Notes: a model not told the origin generated them from the sequence alone. A DNA stretch of 64,000 bases from Atlantibacter sp032062175 (GCF_032062175.1 NZ_DAMBQK010000001.1:248001-312000); one strand, 5' to 3'; counted from the first letter of the stretch, positions 1 through 7,772 are shown. Translations and numbers: made by a program.

Positions 1-262
1 CATCGACATACTGCATTACGCCAATCCCTACCGGCACAAACAACAGCGCCATATAGCGAATCAGCACGTTACAGCCGGGTTTTACCCATTTCGACGGGAG
101 GATCTGGAGCGACAGCAGGAGAAACATAATCAGCATGCCGATAATGCTGCCGGGAATGGTGATAGGCAGCAGTGCCGCCAGGGCGATACCCGCATACAAA
201 CAGGCATAAATCAGGATAAACGCACGGACAAAGTGCCAGATTGTGGTCAGCATAGTGCTCAT
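1..262 (-). CDS. yohJ: YohJ, CidA/LrgA-family membrane protein (partial, 3' end outside window)
   Basis: The reverse strand reads MSTMLTTIWHFVRAF and continues open to the window edge, giving 87 codons. The residues match E. coli YohJ closely, including the PGSIIGML turn and the LFVPVG motif of the CidA/LrgA family (small holin-like proteins with about four membrane helices). YohJ is usually paired with yohK (LrgB type), which should lie beyond position 1. The start at 262 aligns with the E. coli start, and an AAGG ribosome-binding site lies about 8 bases upstream. The family is implicated in export or murein-hydrolase control, but YohJ's own role is not settled. Confidence 0.93.
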   Translation of the reverse strand, partial: MSTMLTTIWHFVRAFILIYACLYAGIALAALLPITIPGSIIGMLIMFLLLSLQILPSKWVKPGCNVLIRYMALLFVPVGIGVMQYVD

Positions 263-387
263 ATCAATAACCTTGTTGGAATGCATTCATCATACAATTA
301 AAGAAAATTGTGTGCTACAGATCACATCATGATTTTATGGCATCAAAAGTATGCCTGGCGAGCACAGTTGCAAGCCTTGTCAGGTAT

Positions 388-580
388 TATCCCCGTCATT
401 CTTCACGTTGCAGATGCGTTGGCTTGACTCGCTCACCCCAGTCACTTACTGATGTAAGCGCCTGGGGATTCGCTACGTCGCCGCGTGACTCAGCCTTCGG
501 CTTCGCCCCTTCGGGGCCAGCGCAAGCGCTGTTCAAAGCCCTTTAGGCTTTGTCCTGCAACTTGAATTATTTAGGGGGTA
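388..580. repeat. ERIC (enterobacterial repetitive intergenic consensus) element, enlarged form
   Basis: The ends are imperfect inverted repeats: TATCCCCGTCATTCTTCACG on the left, and the complement of CTTGAATTATTTAGGGGGTA on the right. Inside lie the diagnostic ERIC core blocks CGCTCACCCCAGTCACTTAC (429-448) and ATGTAAGCGCCTGGGGATTC (452-471), which correspond to the two standard ERIC-PCR primer sites. At about 193 bp it is longer than the usual ~127 bp unit. The extra segment follows the core and is rich in small palindromes (CGGCTTCGCCCCTTCGGGGC; GCGCAAGCGC). ERICs are non-autonomous and normally transcribed as long hairpins. Confidence 0.9.
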
Positions 581-686
581 AAAGAGGGAGGTGCAGGTGC
601 AGCATTTTTATATTTTTTGCCAGCATACCCGGCGTAGCGGGCGGGCTCAATGGCATCGCGTAAAATGCATTTCCCTTCTTGCCGCC

Positions 687-712
687 AGGCGCTACCATAG
701 CGCCTCTTTTTT
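687..712 (+). terminator. Terminator-like hairpin in the dusC leader
   Basis: A perfect 8-bp stem, AGGCGCTA (687-694) and TAGCGCCT (698-705) with loop CCA, is followed by C and seven T (706-713 region). It has the full form of an intrinsic terminator but ends only a few bases before the dusC ribosome-binding site TGAGGT (715-720). It either stops read-through from upstream, with dusC transcribed from a start inside it, or acts as an attenuator. The structure is clear; the role is inferred. Confidence 0.6.
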
Positions 713-725
713 ACTGAGGTCGGCT

Positions 726-1694
726 ATGCGTGTATTACTGGCGCCAATGGAAGGCGTACTGGATTCCCTGGTACGTGAACTGTTAACGGACGTGAACGAT
801 TACGATCTGTGCGTCACGGAATTCCTGCGCGTGGTGGATAGCCTGCTGCCAGCAAAATCCTTCTATAAACTCTGCCCGGAACTGCATCACCAGAGCCGCA
901 CCCCGTCGGGCACGTTAGTGCGCATTCAACTTTTAGGCCAGCACCCGCAGTGGCTGGCGGAAAACGCCGCCCGCGCGGTGGAGCTGGGCTCCTGGGGTGT
1001 GGACCTTAACTGCGGCTGTCCCTCAAAGCTGGTTAACGGCAGCGGCGGCGGGGCGACATTGCTCAAAGATCCCGATCTGATTTATCGCGGCGCGAAGGCG
1101 ATGCGTGAAGCGGTCCCGGCAAACTTACCGGTGACGGTGAAAGTACGCCTCGGCTGGGACAGCGACGCCCGTCAGTTCGACATCGCCGATGCGGTGCAGC
1201 AGGCGGGCGCTACCGAACTGGTGGTGCATGGCCGCACCAAAGAGGATGGTTATAAAGCCGAGCGCATCAACTGGGCGGCAATTGGTGAAATTCGCCAACG
1301 CCTGTCGATTCCGGTGATCGCCAATGGCGAAATCTGGGACTGGGAGAGCGGCCAGGCGTGTTTGCAGGCCACGGGTTGTGACGCGGTTATGGTCGGGCGC
1401 GGCGCGCTGAATGTGCCAAATTTAAGCCGGGTCGTAAAATACAACGAAGCGCCGATGGCCTGGCCGGAGGTGGTTGAATTACTGCAAAAATACACTCAGC
1501 TTGAGAAGCAGGGTGACACCGGCATGTACCATGTGGCGCGCATTAAGCAGTGGTTGGGTTATTTACGAAAAGCCTATCCGCAGGCGGCTGAACTGTTTAC
1601 CACTATCCGTACCTTAACGGATTCGCCGTCGATTGCTACGGCGATTGACGGGTACGCCCGGCAGGCGTACCCCGTGGATAGCATCACGATTTAG
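726..1694 (+). CDS. dusC: tRNA-dihydrouridine(16) synthase DusC
   Basis: The gene encodes 322 residues (E. coli DusC about 315). It reduces uridine 16 in the D-loop of tRNAs using FMN and NADPH in the cytosol. Visible family marks are the N-terminal APMEGV flavin-binding start, the DLNCGCPSK motif containing the catalytic cysteine, GGATLLKDP, the VKVRLGW strand, VVHGRTKEDGY, and the phosphate-binding IANGEI...VMVGRGAL segment. The ATG at 726 is chosen over longer frames because it aligns with E. coli and has TGAGGT upstream. It is convergent with yohP, whose stop codon overlaps the dusC stop. Confidence 0.97.
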   Translation: MRVLLAPMEGVLDSLVRELLTDVNDYDLCVTEFLRVVDSLLPAKSFYKLCPELHHQSRTPSGTLVRIQLLGQHPQWLAENAARAVELGSWGVDLNCGCPSKLVNGSGGGATLLKDPDLIYRGAKAMREAVPANLPVTVKVRLGWDSDARQFDIADAVQQAGATELVVHGRTKEDGYKAERINWAAIGEIRQRLSIPVIANGEIWDWESGQACLQATGCDAVMVGRGALNVPNLSRVVKYNEAPMAWPEVVELLQKYTQLEKQGDTGMYHVARIKQWLGYLRKAYPQAAELFTTIRTLTDSPSIATAIDGYARQAYPVDSITI

Positions 1695-1774
1695 AAAATC
1701 GCCTTAAACACACCCGTAACCACCAACAGCCCAATCAAAAAGATAATCAAAACCGCCCATAGAATAATTTTCAT
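1691..1774 (-). CDS. yohP: Small membrane protein YohP (27 residues)
   Basis: The reverse strand encodes 27 residues beginning MKIILWAVLIIFLIG and ending GVFKAIF. It is almost identical to E. coli YohP, in which one or two residues near the C terminus differ. It is a single transmembrane helix with a short charged tail, a bitopic inner-membrane miniprotein studied as a model of small-protein insertion. AGAGGGA lies 4-10 bases before the ATG. The stop codon (TTA on the plus strand, 1691-1693) overlaps the dusC stop on the other strand. Its molecular function is unknown. Confidence 0.93.
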   Translation of the reverse strand: MKIILWAVLIIFLIGLLVVTGVFKAIF

Positions 1775-1810
1775 CGCTTTCCCTCTGTTTGTTAACCAGT
1801 ACATCCGTAA

Positions 1811-1822
1811 CTGAGTATAGGA
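1811..1822 (-). promoter_or_regulatory. Candidate sigma-S-like -10 for yohP
   Basis: On the minus strand the bases read CCTATACTCAG, with TATACT at 1819-1814. A preceding C and following bases resemble the extended -10 preferred by RpoS holoenzyme. The predicted start near 1807 would leave a leader of about 33 bases before the yohP ATG. No strong -35 is visible. This is a visual match only. Confidence 0.4.
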
Positions 1823-1909
1823 AAGATTGAGAAAGTGGCGAGGCGGTTCCCGCTTCGCCGATGAGAAACCGGGCTTTACCCTTGCTTACGCTGCTCTCCT
1901 GTTCCTTTT

Positions 1910-1919
1910 CTATACTTAT
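1910..1919 (+). promoter_or_regulatory. Candidate sigma-S-like -10 for yohF
   Basis: CTATACTTAT (1910-1919) closely fits the RpoS-type extended -10 (CTAYACTT). A start near 1924 gives a leader of about 25 bases to the yohF ATG at 1949, which has AGAGAGGACG upstream as its ribosome-binding site. No consensus -35 is seen. Together with the yohP candidate this would form a divergent promoter region. Confidence 0.45.
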
Positions 1920-1948
1920 CCTTTCTTCGCATCCAGAGAGGACGACCC

Positions 1949-2716
1949 ATGACCCAACGAGTTGCAATAGTGACCGCTTCCGATTCCGGCATCGGCAAGA
2001 AATGCGCGGAATTACTGGCACAGCAAGGTTTCGACATCGGTATTACCTGGCATAGCGACGACAAGGGCGCCAAAGAGACCGCCGAACAGGTGCGATCGTT
2101 TGGCCGCAATGTGGAAATGGTCCAGCTTGATTTAAGCCATTTGCCTGACGGCGCTAACGCCATTCAGGAACTGATCGACCGTTTCGGGCGCATTGACGTG
2201 CTGGTGAACAATGCGGGGGCGATGTCAAAAGCAGCATTTCTGGATATGCCGTTTGAAGACTGGCGCAACGTGTTTACCGTGGACGTGGATGGCGCGTTTT
2301 TGTGTTCGCAAATCGCCGCGCGTGCGATGGTGAAACAGGGGGAGGGCGGGCGCATCGTCAATATCACGTCGGTTCATGAGCATACGCCGTTGCCCGAAGC
2401 CAGCGCGTACACGGCTGCCAAGCATGCCCTCGGCGGCCTGACGAAATCAATGGCGCTGGAACTGGTGAGCCACGGCATTCTGGTGAATTCCGTCGCGCCT
2501 GGCGCCATCGCCACGCCGATGAATGATATGGATGAAGAAGACGTGAAACCCGGCTCGCTGCCGACGGTGCCGCTGGCGCGTCCGGGACGCACGGAAGAGA
2601 TCGCAAGCCTGGTGGCCTGGCTGTGTTCAGAGCAGGCGGCTTATGCCACCGGCCAGTCGTTTATCGTTGACGGTGGTTTTATGCTCGCCAACCCGCAGTT
2701 TAAACCTCAGGAGTGA
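1949..2716 (+). CDS. yohF: YohF, short-chain dehydrogenase/reductase (SDR)
   Basis: This is a 255-residue classical SDR (E. coli YohF about 253). Visible motifs are the NAD(P)-binding TASDSGIGKKCAE near residue 10 (a variant of TGxxxGIG), the structural NNAG motif, the catalytic ITSVHEH serine strand, and YTAAK with the catalytic Tyr and Lys. PGAIATPM follows and INV-type packing is seen in SFIVDGGF near the end. It is a cytosolic oxidoreductase with unknown substrate. The first glycine of the TGxxxGIG motif is replaced (TASDSGIG), as in E. coli. Its 3' end overlaps convergent yohD by about 10 bases. Confidence 0.93.
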   Translation: MTQRVAIVTASDSGIGKKCAELLAQQGFDIGITWHSDDKGAKETAEQVRSFGRNVEMVQLDLSHLPDGANAIQELIDRFGRIDVLVNNAGAMSKAAFLDMPFEDWRNVFTVDVDGAFLCSQIAARAMVKQGEGGRIVNITSVHEHTPLPEASAYTAAKHALGGLTKSMALELVSHGILVNSVAPGAIATPMNDMDEEDVKPGSLPTVPLARPGRTEEIASLVAWLCSEQAAYATGQSFIVDGGFMLANPQFKPQE

Positions 2717-3279
2717 GGCTTTTTACGCTGGCGGCGTTTAAAGCCGTAGCGCAGTAGCGCCACGCATCCCACGGCCAGCGCCAGCCAAATCCAGTGTTTC
2801 AGGTGCTGGTCGAGGGAGTGTAGCCACGGCGCAATCACTTCGCCCCCCACATAGCCCAGGGTGGTAAACAGCGCCGCCCAGACCAGCGCGCCGATAATAT
2901 TCAGCGGCAGAAACACCTTTGGCGGCACGTGGCTGGCCCCGATCAGCAGCGGCCCAATTATGCGAAAACCGTACATAAACCGGCATCCGGGCACAAACAA
3001 CAGCGGATGGCGGGCAATCAGCTTCTGCGCAGAGGCGATTTTATCCTGATGCTTATTAAAGCATTTGAGCAACTTCGCGCCATAGCGCCGTCCCAGTAAA
3101 TAGAGCACCTGGTCGCCAATCATCCCGCCCAGCGCCACCACCAGCACCACCAGCGGAAACGCCAGTAAACCCTGATGCGCCGCCACGCCGCCCAACAGGG
3201 TGATGGTTTCTCCCTCCGCCATGCTGCCCACCAGCAACGCCGCATAGCCATATTGTGAAATGAGTGCTGAAACATCCAT
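2707..3279 (-). CDS. yohD: YohD, DedA/SNARE-associated family inner-membrane protein
   Basis: The gene encodes about 190 residues (E. coli YohD 192) with the DedA-family core: an EGETITLLGGVAAHQG segment, GGMIGDQVLYLLGRRYG, and PGCRFMYGFR...GASHVPP. Several membrane helices and a basic tail (KRRQRKK) are visible. DedA proteins are now linked to lipid-carrier or phospholipid translocation across the inner membrane, but the substrate of YohD is not known. The start at 3279 (MDVSALISQYGY) is chosen because it aligns with E. coli. A GTG five codons upstream (3294) is a possible alternative. It is convergent with yohF. Confidence 0.9.
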   Translation of the reverse strand: MDVSALISQYGYAALLVGSMAEGETITLLGGVAAHQGLLAFPLVVLVVALGGMIGDQVLYLLGRRYGAKLLKCFNKHQDKIASAQKLIARHPLLFVPGCRFMYGFRIIGPLLIGASHVPPKVFLPLNIIGALVWAALFTTLGYVGGEVIAPWLHSLDQHLKHWIWLALAVGCVALLRYGFKRRQRKKPHS

Positions 3280-3410
3280 CGTGAGTGAGTTCACTCCATG
3301 TTATTCATTGTAGTAAGAATACACCCCGAGGCCGGGAACGCCTCGTCTGGCGGCGATTTTCACGGGCCTCGCTAAATCGTGCTGTTCAATAATTAATCAC
3401 CTGACCTGCG

Positions 3411-3420
3411 TTATACTTAT
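3411..3420 (+). promoter_or_regulatory. Candidate -10 element for yohC
   Basis: TTATACTTAT at 3411-3420 holds the hexamer TATACT and is nearly the same string as that ahead of yohF (1910-1919). A start near 3424 would give a leader of about 58 bases before the ATG at 3482. There is no clear -35, which would fit a sigma-S-dependent promoter. Pattern match only. Confidence 0.4.
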
Positions 3421-3481
3421 CTCATCCTTCCGGGAGCCAGCGTCACGGCTGGCGTGAGCGTGTTACCAAACAGGGGGCATT

Positions 3482-4069
3482 ATGAACCATGTCTGGGGGC
3501 TTTTTTCCCATCCTTATCGTGAAATGCAGGTCATTAAGGGCGAAAACGAAACCGTTTCGCATCACTACACCCACCACGTGCTGATCATGGCGGCCGTTCC
3601 GGTGATTTGCGCGTTTATTGGCACCACTCAAATCGGCTGGGATTTTGACGACGGCAACGTGGTTAAACTGTCGCTGTTTACCGGCTTCGCGCTGGCAATC
3701 CTGTTTTATGGCCTGATGTTAGCGGGCGTGGCGGTGATGGGCCGCGTTATCTGGTGGATGGCGCGTAACTATCCGCAACGTCCGTCACTCAACAACTGTA
3801 TGGTGTTTGCCGGCTATGTGGCGACCCCCCTATTTTTGAGTGGTATCGTCGCGCTGTATCCCATCGTCTGGCTGTGTGCGCTGGTGGGGACGATTGCGCT
3901 GTTTTATACCGGCTATCTGCTGTACATCGGCGTTCCGGCGTTCCTCAACATTAATCGCGAAGAGGGGCTGAGCTTCTCCAGTTCGACCCTGGCGATTGGT
4001 GTTTTAGTGCTGGAAGTCCTGCTGGCGTTGACTGTGGTCTTGTGGGGTTACGGATATCGTCTATTCTGA
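3482..4069 (+). CDS. yohC: YohC, YIP1-family inner-membrane protein
   Basis: This 195-residue protein is the same length as E. coli YohC and very similar throughout. A short cytoplasmic start (MNHVWGLFSHP) is followed by five hydrophobic spans. Conserved stretches are GTTQIGW, RVIWWMARNYP and GYVATPLFLSG. It belongs to the YIP1 domain family; its role in the bacterial inner membrane is unknown. The AGGGGG ribosome-binding site lies about 6 bases before the ATG. It appears monocistronic, divergent from yohD and upstream of pbpG. Confidence 0.93.
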   Translation: MNHVWGLFSHPYREMQVIKGENETVSHHYTHHVLIMAAVPVICAFIGTTQIGWDFDDGNVVKLSLFTGFALAILFYGLMLAGVAVMGRVIWWMARNYPQRPSLNNCMVFAGYVATPLFLSGIVALYPIVWLCALVGTIALFYTGYLLYIGVPAFLNINREEGLSFSSSTLAIGVLVLEVLLALTVVLWGYGYRLF

Positions 4070-4136
4070 TGAAGGTGCATTGCCGGTTAAAACTGGCGCA
4101 ATGTACTCTTAAATCACGATTCTCCTGTAGCGATAA

Positions 4137-4170
4137 AGCTGGACGCCGGAGTATCATCCCGGCGCCAGCT
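4137..4170. other. Stem-loop between yohC and pbpG
   Basis: AGCTGG-A-CGCCGG (4137-4149) pairs with CCGGCG-CCAGCT (4159-4170) around a loop of about 9 bases, giving a 12-bp stem with one bulged A. No T-run follows, so it is not a typical intrinsic terminator. It lies about 70 bases ahead of the pbpG start and could end the yohC transcript or fold in the pbpG leader. Confidence 0.5.
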
Positions 4171-4242
4171 TCCAAATATTCATTGAGCGTATGGAAGCGG
4201 TGTGCGTCACAACGTGCGTGAATAATTTTCTGAAGTAAAACC

Positions 4243-5187
4243 ATGCCGACTACAATCCGTCATTCACTCCTGAGCCTTGCGCTCATGCTGGCTGTACCCT
4301 TTGCGCCTGTGGCCGTCGCGGCGAAAACGGCGGTGATCCAACCTGCCGCCCAACCGGAAATCGCTTCCGGCAGCGCCATGATCGTCGACCTGCAAACCAA
4401 TAAGGTGCTATATTCCAGCCACCCTAATCTGGTGCGTCCCATTGCGTCCATTACCAAAGTGATGACGGCGATGGTGGTGTTAGACGCCCGTCTGCCGCTG
4501 GATGAGATCCTGAAAGTCGACATCAGCCAGACGCCGGAGATGAAAGGGATTTATTCACGCGTGCGGCTGAACAGTGAAATCAGCCGTAAAAATATGCTGC
4601 TGCTGGCGCTAATGTCATCGGAAAACCGTGCGGCGGCCAGCCTGGCGCACCATTACCCTGGTGGTTACAACGCATTTATCCGTGCAATGAACGCCAAAGC
4701 GAAATCCCTCGGCATGACCCATACCCGTTTCGTTGAGCCGACCGGCCTGTCGATTAAAAACGTCTCCACCGCCCAGGATCTGACCAAACTGCTGATCGCC
4801 ACTAAACAGTATCCGCTGATTGGGCAGCTTAGCACCACCCGCGAGGATATGGCGACGTTCTCTAAACCGGCTTATACCCTGCCGTTTCGTAATACCAACC
4901 ATCTGGTGTATCGCGATAACTGGAATATTCAGCTGACCAAAACCGGCTTTACCAATGCGGCGGGCCACTGCCTGGTGATGCGCACCGTGATCAATAACCG
5001 TCCGGTGGCGCTGGTCGTGATGGATGCATTCGGCAAATATACCCATTTTGCCGACGCCAGCCGCCTGCGTAGCTGGATGGAAACCGGTAAAGTGACCCCG
5101 GTTCCGGCCTCTGCGCTGAGCTATAAACGGCAAAAAGCGGCGCAAATGGCCGCAAATAGTACTGCCAACGATGCACAAAACGACTGA
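4243..5187 (+). CDS. pbpG: D-alanyl-D-alanine endopeptidase PBP7
   Basis: This is a 314-residue class C low-molecular-mass penicillin-binding protein (S11 peptidase). It cleaves D-Ala-meso-DAP crosslinks of murein in the periplasm. The signal peptide covers residues 1-27 (a hydrophobic core, then AVAA). The three active-site motifs are present: SITK (69-72, nucleophile Ser69), SEN (126-128) and KTG (233-235). The sequence is close to E. coli PbpG. The ATG at 4243 gives a proper signal peptide, though the ribosome-binding site is weak. The stop directly abuts the stop of the next, convergent gene. Confidence 0.96.
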   Translation: MPTTIRHSLLSLALMLAVPFAPVAVAAKTAVIQPAAQPEIASGSAMIVDLQTNKVLYSSHPNLVRPIASITKVMTAMVVLDARLPLDEILKVDISQTPEMKGIYSRVRLNSEISRKNMLLLALMSSENRAAASLAHHYPGGYNAFIRAMNAKAKSLGMTHTRFVEPTGLSIKNVSTAQDLTKLLIATKQYPLIGQLSTTREDMATFSKPAYTLPFRNTNHLVYRDNWNIQLTKTGFTNAAGHCLVMRTVINNRPVALVVMDAFGKYTHFADASRLRSWMETGKVTPVPASALSYKRQKAAQMAANSTANDAQND

Positions 5188-5742
5188 TTAGCCTGGCAGC
5201 GCCCAATCGCCCTGATTGAGCGGGCGCTGCATAATCAAGGTATCCCGCCAGTTTCCCAGCTTAAAGCCCACGCTACGTAGCTGACCGACCACTTCAAAGC
5301 CTAACTGCCGGTGAAGGCGCTGCGAGCCAGGATTATTTTCACCGTCGCCGATAATGGCGATCATCTGCCGCCACGGGCCTTGCTCGCAGCGGGCAATCAG
5401 CGTCTCCAGCAGTTCGCGGCCAACGCCACGCCCGGTCATGCTGGCGTCGACATAAATCGATTCTTCAATGGTGTAACGGTAAGCGGGGCGGGAACGGTAG
5501 GGCGCGGCGTAACAGTAACCCACCACAATACTGTGCCATTCTGCGACCAGCCACGGATAGCCCTGTTCAGTAAGGTGGGTAATACGCTGCGCCATTTCTT
5601 CGGCGTCAGGTGGAATTTCTTCAAATGAGGCGCGGCCATGCTGGACATGCCATGCATAAATGGCGGCGATAAGCGCGCTATCATCAGGCTGGACGTCACG
5701 GACAACTATCGCAGGGACAGGAACAACTTCGACTGCTGACAT
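5188..5742 (-). CDS. GNAT acetyltransferase, phosphinothricin/methionine-derivative type (PAT/MddA-like)
   Basis: The gene encodes 184 residues. The PAT/YncA-like signature is visible: IYAWHVQHGRASFEE, the acetyl-CoA pyrophosphate loop TGRGVG (103-108), QRLHRQLGF (141-149) and the closing GFKLGNWRDTLIMQR. Such enzymes N-acetylate phosphinothricin, methionine sulfone or sulfoximine, or the N-terminus of some amino acids, in the cytosol. K-12 has no gene here, where pbpG and dld are adjacent, so this is an insertion relative to that gene order. The true substrate cannot be read from sequence. It is convergent with pbpG and in line with dld (5850-7595), so co-transcription with dld is possible across the 107-base gap. 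Confidence 0.85.
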   Translation of the reverse strand: MSAVEVVPVPAIVVRDVQPDDSALIAAIYAWHVQHGRASFEEIPPDAEEMAQRITHLTEQGYPWLVAEWHSIVVGYCYAAPYRSRPAYRYTIEESIYVDASMTGRGVGRELLETLIARCEQGPWRQMIAIIGDGENNPGSQRLHRQLGFEVVGQLRSVGFKLGNWRDTLIMQRPLNQGDWALPG

Positions 5743-5849
5743 TTTCCATTCCTCAGGGCTGGTTCAGGCCAGCGCGATGCTGGCCTTGCCGCTACTCTAA
5801 TCGGAATTTTCTTAGTCTAAAAGATGTTCGATATATTCTAACCAAAATC

Positions 5850-7595
5850 TCACAAGTTAGCCTGGTCAGGAACGCTTTCGCTAACCGGTTCCGCCCAATT
5901 TTTCAACTTCGTTGTTTTTCCAATGCCGGGGTTCATGCTGTTTGTCGGGTCATTTTGCTTATAAAAGCGTTTTAATTGCGTCGGCGCTTCATACAAATGG
6001 CCCACGTTATGCTCCGCAGGGTATTGCGCACCCCGCGCCCGCAGCAGTTCCAGCATCTCGTCTTTCAACGCATGGGCATCCACGCCTTTCTTCACGATGT
6101 AATCCTGGTGGAATACATAACAGAAGAAATGACCGTAATAGAGCTTATGCACCAGTTTACTGTCGATTTCCGCAGGCAGGGTTTCGAACCACTCGGTGTC
6201 GTTACGGCGCAGCGCGATATCCAGCGCCAGAATATCCTCTACCTCGTCGGAGTGAACCGCCTGATAGCGGATCGCCGCGCCTGCCGCCGCAAACCGGTGT
6301 AAAAAGGCTTTGCTGCCTTCCTCAGGGGTACAGGCAAAGAAGCCGCCTTCCGCGTCGTTAAAGAAGCTGGTCAGCCAGGCGCGTGCTTCTTCGATTCCGT
6401 CTCCCGCCATTTTCAGCAGCAGATGATGCTCGTATTTATCACGCCACTGCTTCATGCGCGGCGGCAAATGACCGGGGAAAATTTTGCCCAGTTTCTGCAT
6501 GGCGCGGTCAGTAAAGTGCGGTTTAAACACGCTGACTTTATCCAGCAGCGCGTCGGTGCGGCCTTTGAGGGTAAAGAAGAACGGCATTTTGTCGGTGCCG
6601 AGTTTATCGATCATTAAAAACGTGTCTTTGCCGTAGCGCTCGGCGATGTCGTAGATATCGCGGTGCATATACTCGCCTGCGACCGGCAGGTTTTCAAAAT
6701 TCGCCAGCATATGGCGGCGGATTTCCGTCAGTACCGCAGCATCGTTGGTGCCGATATAAAACACCTGCTGGTTCTTTTGCGCCGGGAAGGTATCAAGACG
6801 CACCGCGAACACGGCCAGTTTGCCTGCGCAACCGGACGCTTCAAACAGCCGGTCCGGGTCGGCGTTATAGCGCGCCGGGGAATCGGCGTTGATATCGCGC
6901 ACCCGGCTGATGTAATTGCTGTCTGACGCATGGCGGCCATCGTGGCGCACATCTTCAGGTTTCAGGCGGTCATCATCCAGCTTGCCGAGGATCTGCTCCG
7001 GGGTATGCCCTAAATCAATGCCCAAATGGTTGACCAACGTCAGTTTGCCGTCCTCGTTGATCCGCGCGTACAGCGCCATCTCGGTATAGGCCGGGCCACG
7101 ATGAATTAACGCGCCGCCGGAGTTATTGCAAATGCCGCCCACCACCGATGCGCCAATACATGATGAGCCAATCACCGAGTGCGGCTCACGGCCCAGCGGT
7201 TTCAGGGCTTTTTCCAGGGTGTACAGGGTGGTGCCGGGGAAGGCCAGCACCTGCTCGCCGTTATCAATCAGCTGTAATTTATCCAGGCGCAGGGTGCTGA
7301 TAATCACGATCTGGCGGTCATAATCGTTGCCGTTCGGCGTGGACCCCTCTGTCAGGCCCGTGTTGGCAGCCTGCATTAAAATAATTTTATCGGCGTTCAC
7401 ACAGGCTTGCAGCACGCGCCACAGTTCAAGTAGCGAACCGGGAAACACCACGGCCAGCGCGTCGCCCTGGCCTGAGCGAAAGCCCTTGCGATAGCGGGCG
7501 GTTTTCGCGGGATCGGTCAGCAGGTGGCTTGCGCTCACCAGCCGGGTAAGTTCAGCGATAAAAGAAGCATTATCGTTATGCGAGGTGAGGGACAT
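5850..7595 (-). CDS. dld: Quinone-dependent D-lactate dehydrogenase
   Basis: This is a 581-residue FAD enzyme (E. coli Dld 571) that oxidises D-lactate to pyruvate at the inner face of the cytoplasmic membrane and passes electrons to quinone. It has an N-terminal FAD_binding_4 domain (AANTGLTEGSTP, GREPHSVIGSSCIGASVVGGICNNSGG read as two adjacent blocks), a membrane-binding central domain rich in basic residues, and a C-terminal cap with HNVGHLYEAP. The start at 7595 (MSLTSHNDN) is preferred because AAGGAG lies 9-14 bases upstream and the E. coli N terminus aligns; an in-frame ATG 8 codons earlier lacks a site. It is divergent from bglX. Confidence 0.95.
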   Translation of the reverse strand: MSLTSHNDNASFIAELTRLVSASHLLTDPAKTARYRKGFRSGQGDALAVVFPGSLLELWRVLQACVNADKIILMQAANTGLTEGSTPNGNDYDRQIVIISTLRLDKLQLIDNGEQVLAFPGTTLYTLEKALKPLGREPHSVIGSSCIGASVVGGICNNSGGALIHRGPAYTEMALYARINEDGKLTLVNHLGIDLGHTPEQILGKLDDDRLKPEDVRHDGRHASDSNYISRVRDINADSPARYNADPDRLFEASGCAGKLAVFAVRLDTFPAQKNQQVFYIGTNDAAVLTEIRRHMLANFENLPVAGEYMHRDIYDIAERYGKDTFLMIDKLGTDKMPFFFTLKGRTDALLDKVSVFKPHFTDRAMQKLGKIFPGHLPPRMKQWRDKYEHHLLLKMAGDGIEEARAWLTSFFNDAEGGFFACTPEEGSKAFLHRFAAAGAAIRYQAVHSDEVEDILALDIALRRNDTEWFETLPAEIDSKLVHKLYYGHFFCYVFHQDYIVKKGVDAHALKDEMLELLRARGAQYPAEHNVGHLYEAPTQLKRFYKQNDPTNSMNPGIGKTTKLKNWAEPVSESVPDQANL

Positions 7596-7750
7596 GCTCC
7601 ACTCCTTGTGGTATGACAAATGTAGGCGGTTTTAATCATAGCCCTCCCTTTGCGAGAAAACTCGGAAAGTGCCTAAAAATCAGAGCGCAAACACATTGAG
7701 CCTCTTCTTACCGATTTCACCCTGTGGCACACTGCACACCAAATCTGCAT

Positions 7751-7772
7751 GGGCGGCTATGCTTATTAGCCG
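7751..7772 (+). promoter_or_regulatory. Candidate sigma-S-like -10 within an inverted repeat, upstream of bglX
   Basis: CTATGCTTA (7757-7765) resembles the extended sigma-S -10. It lies inside the inverted repeat GCGGCTA-N7-TAGCCGC (7753-7773). The predicted start near 7770 gives a short leader to the bglX ATG at 7795. The repeat could be an operator or a coincidence of the -10 sequence. Confidence 0.35.

Larger units (their letters stand above)
263..725. other. Intergenic region yohJ-dusC holding an ERIC repeat
   Basis: The 463-base gap between the divergent genes yohJ and dusC has no credible gene. An open frame at 310-546 simply runs across the ERIC element and has no family signature. 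The gap contains the yohJ leader (263-300), an ERIC-type repeat (388-580), a spacer, and a terminator-like hairpin just ahead of dusC (687-712). No convincing -35/-10 pair for dusC was seen. Confidence 0.8.

Noticed and set aside
310..546. 78-residue open frame upstream of dusC
   Set aside because: It runs through the ERIC repeat, has no family similarity or ribosome-binding site, and its peptide simply reflects the repeat sequence.
1704..2163. Open frames of 95-105 residues on the minus strand around yohF
   Set aside because: They overlap yohP and yohF in other frames, lack conserved features and are explained as shadows of real genes.
4615..5178. 187-residue minus-strand frame opposite pbpG
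   Set aside because: It is antisense to a fully conserved gene with all catalytic motifs; high GC third positions commonly give long antisense frames.
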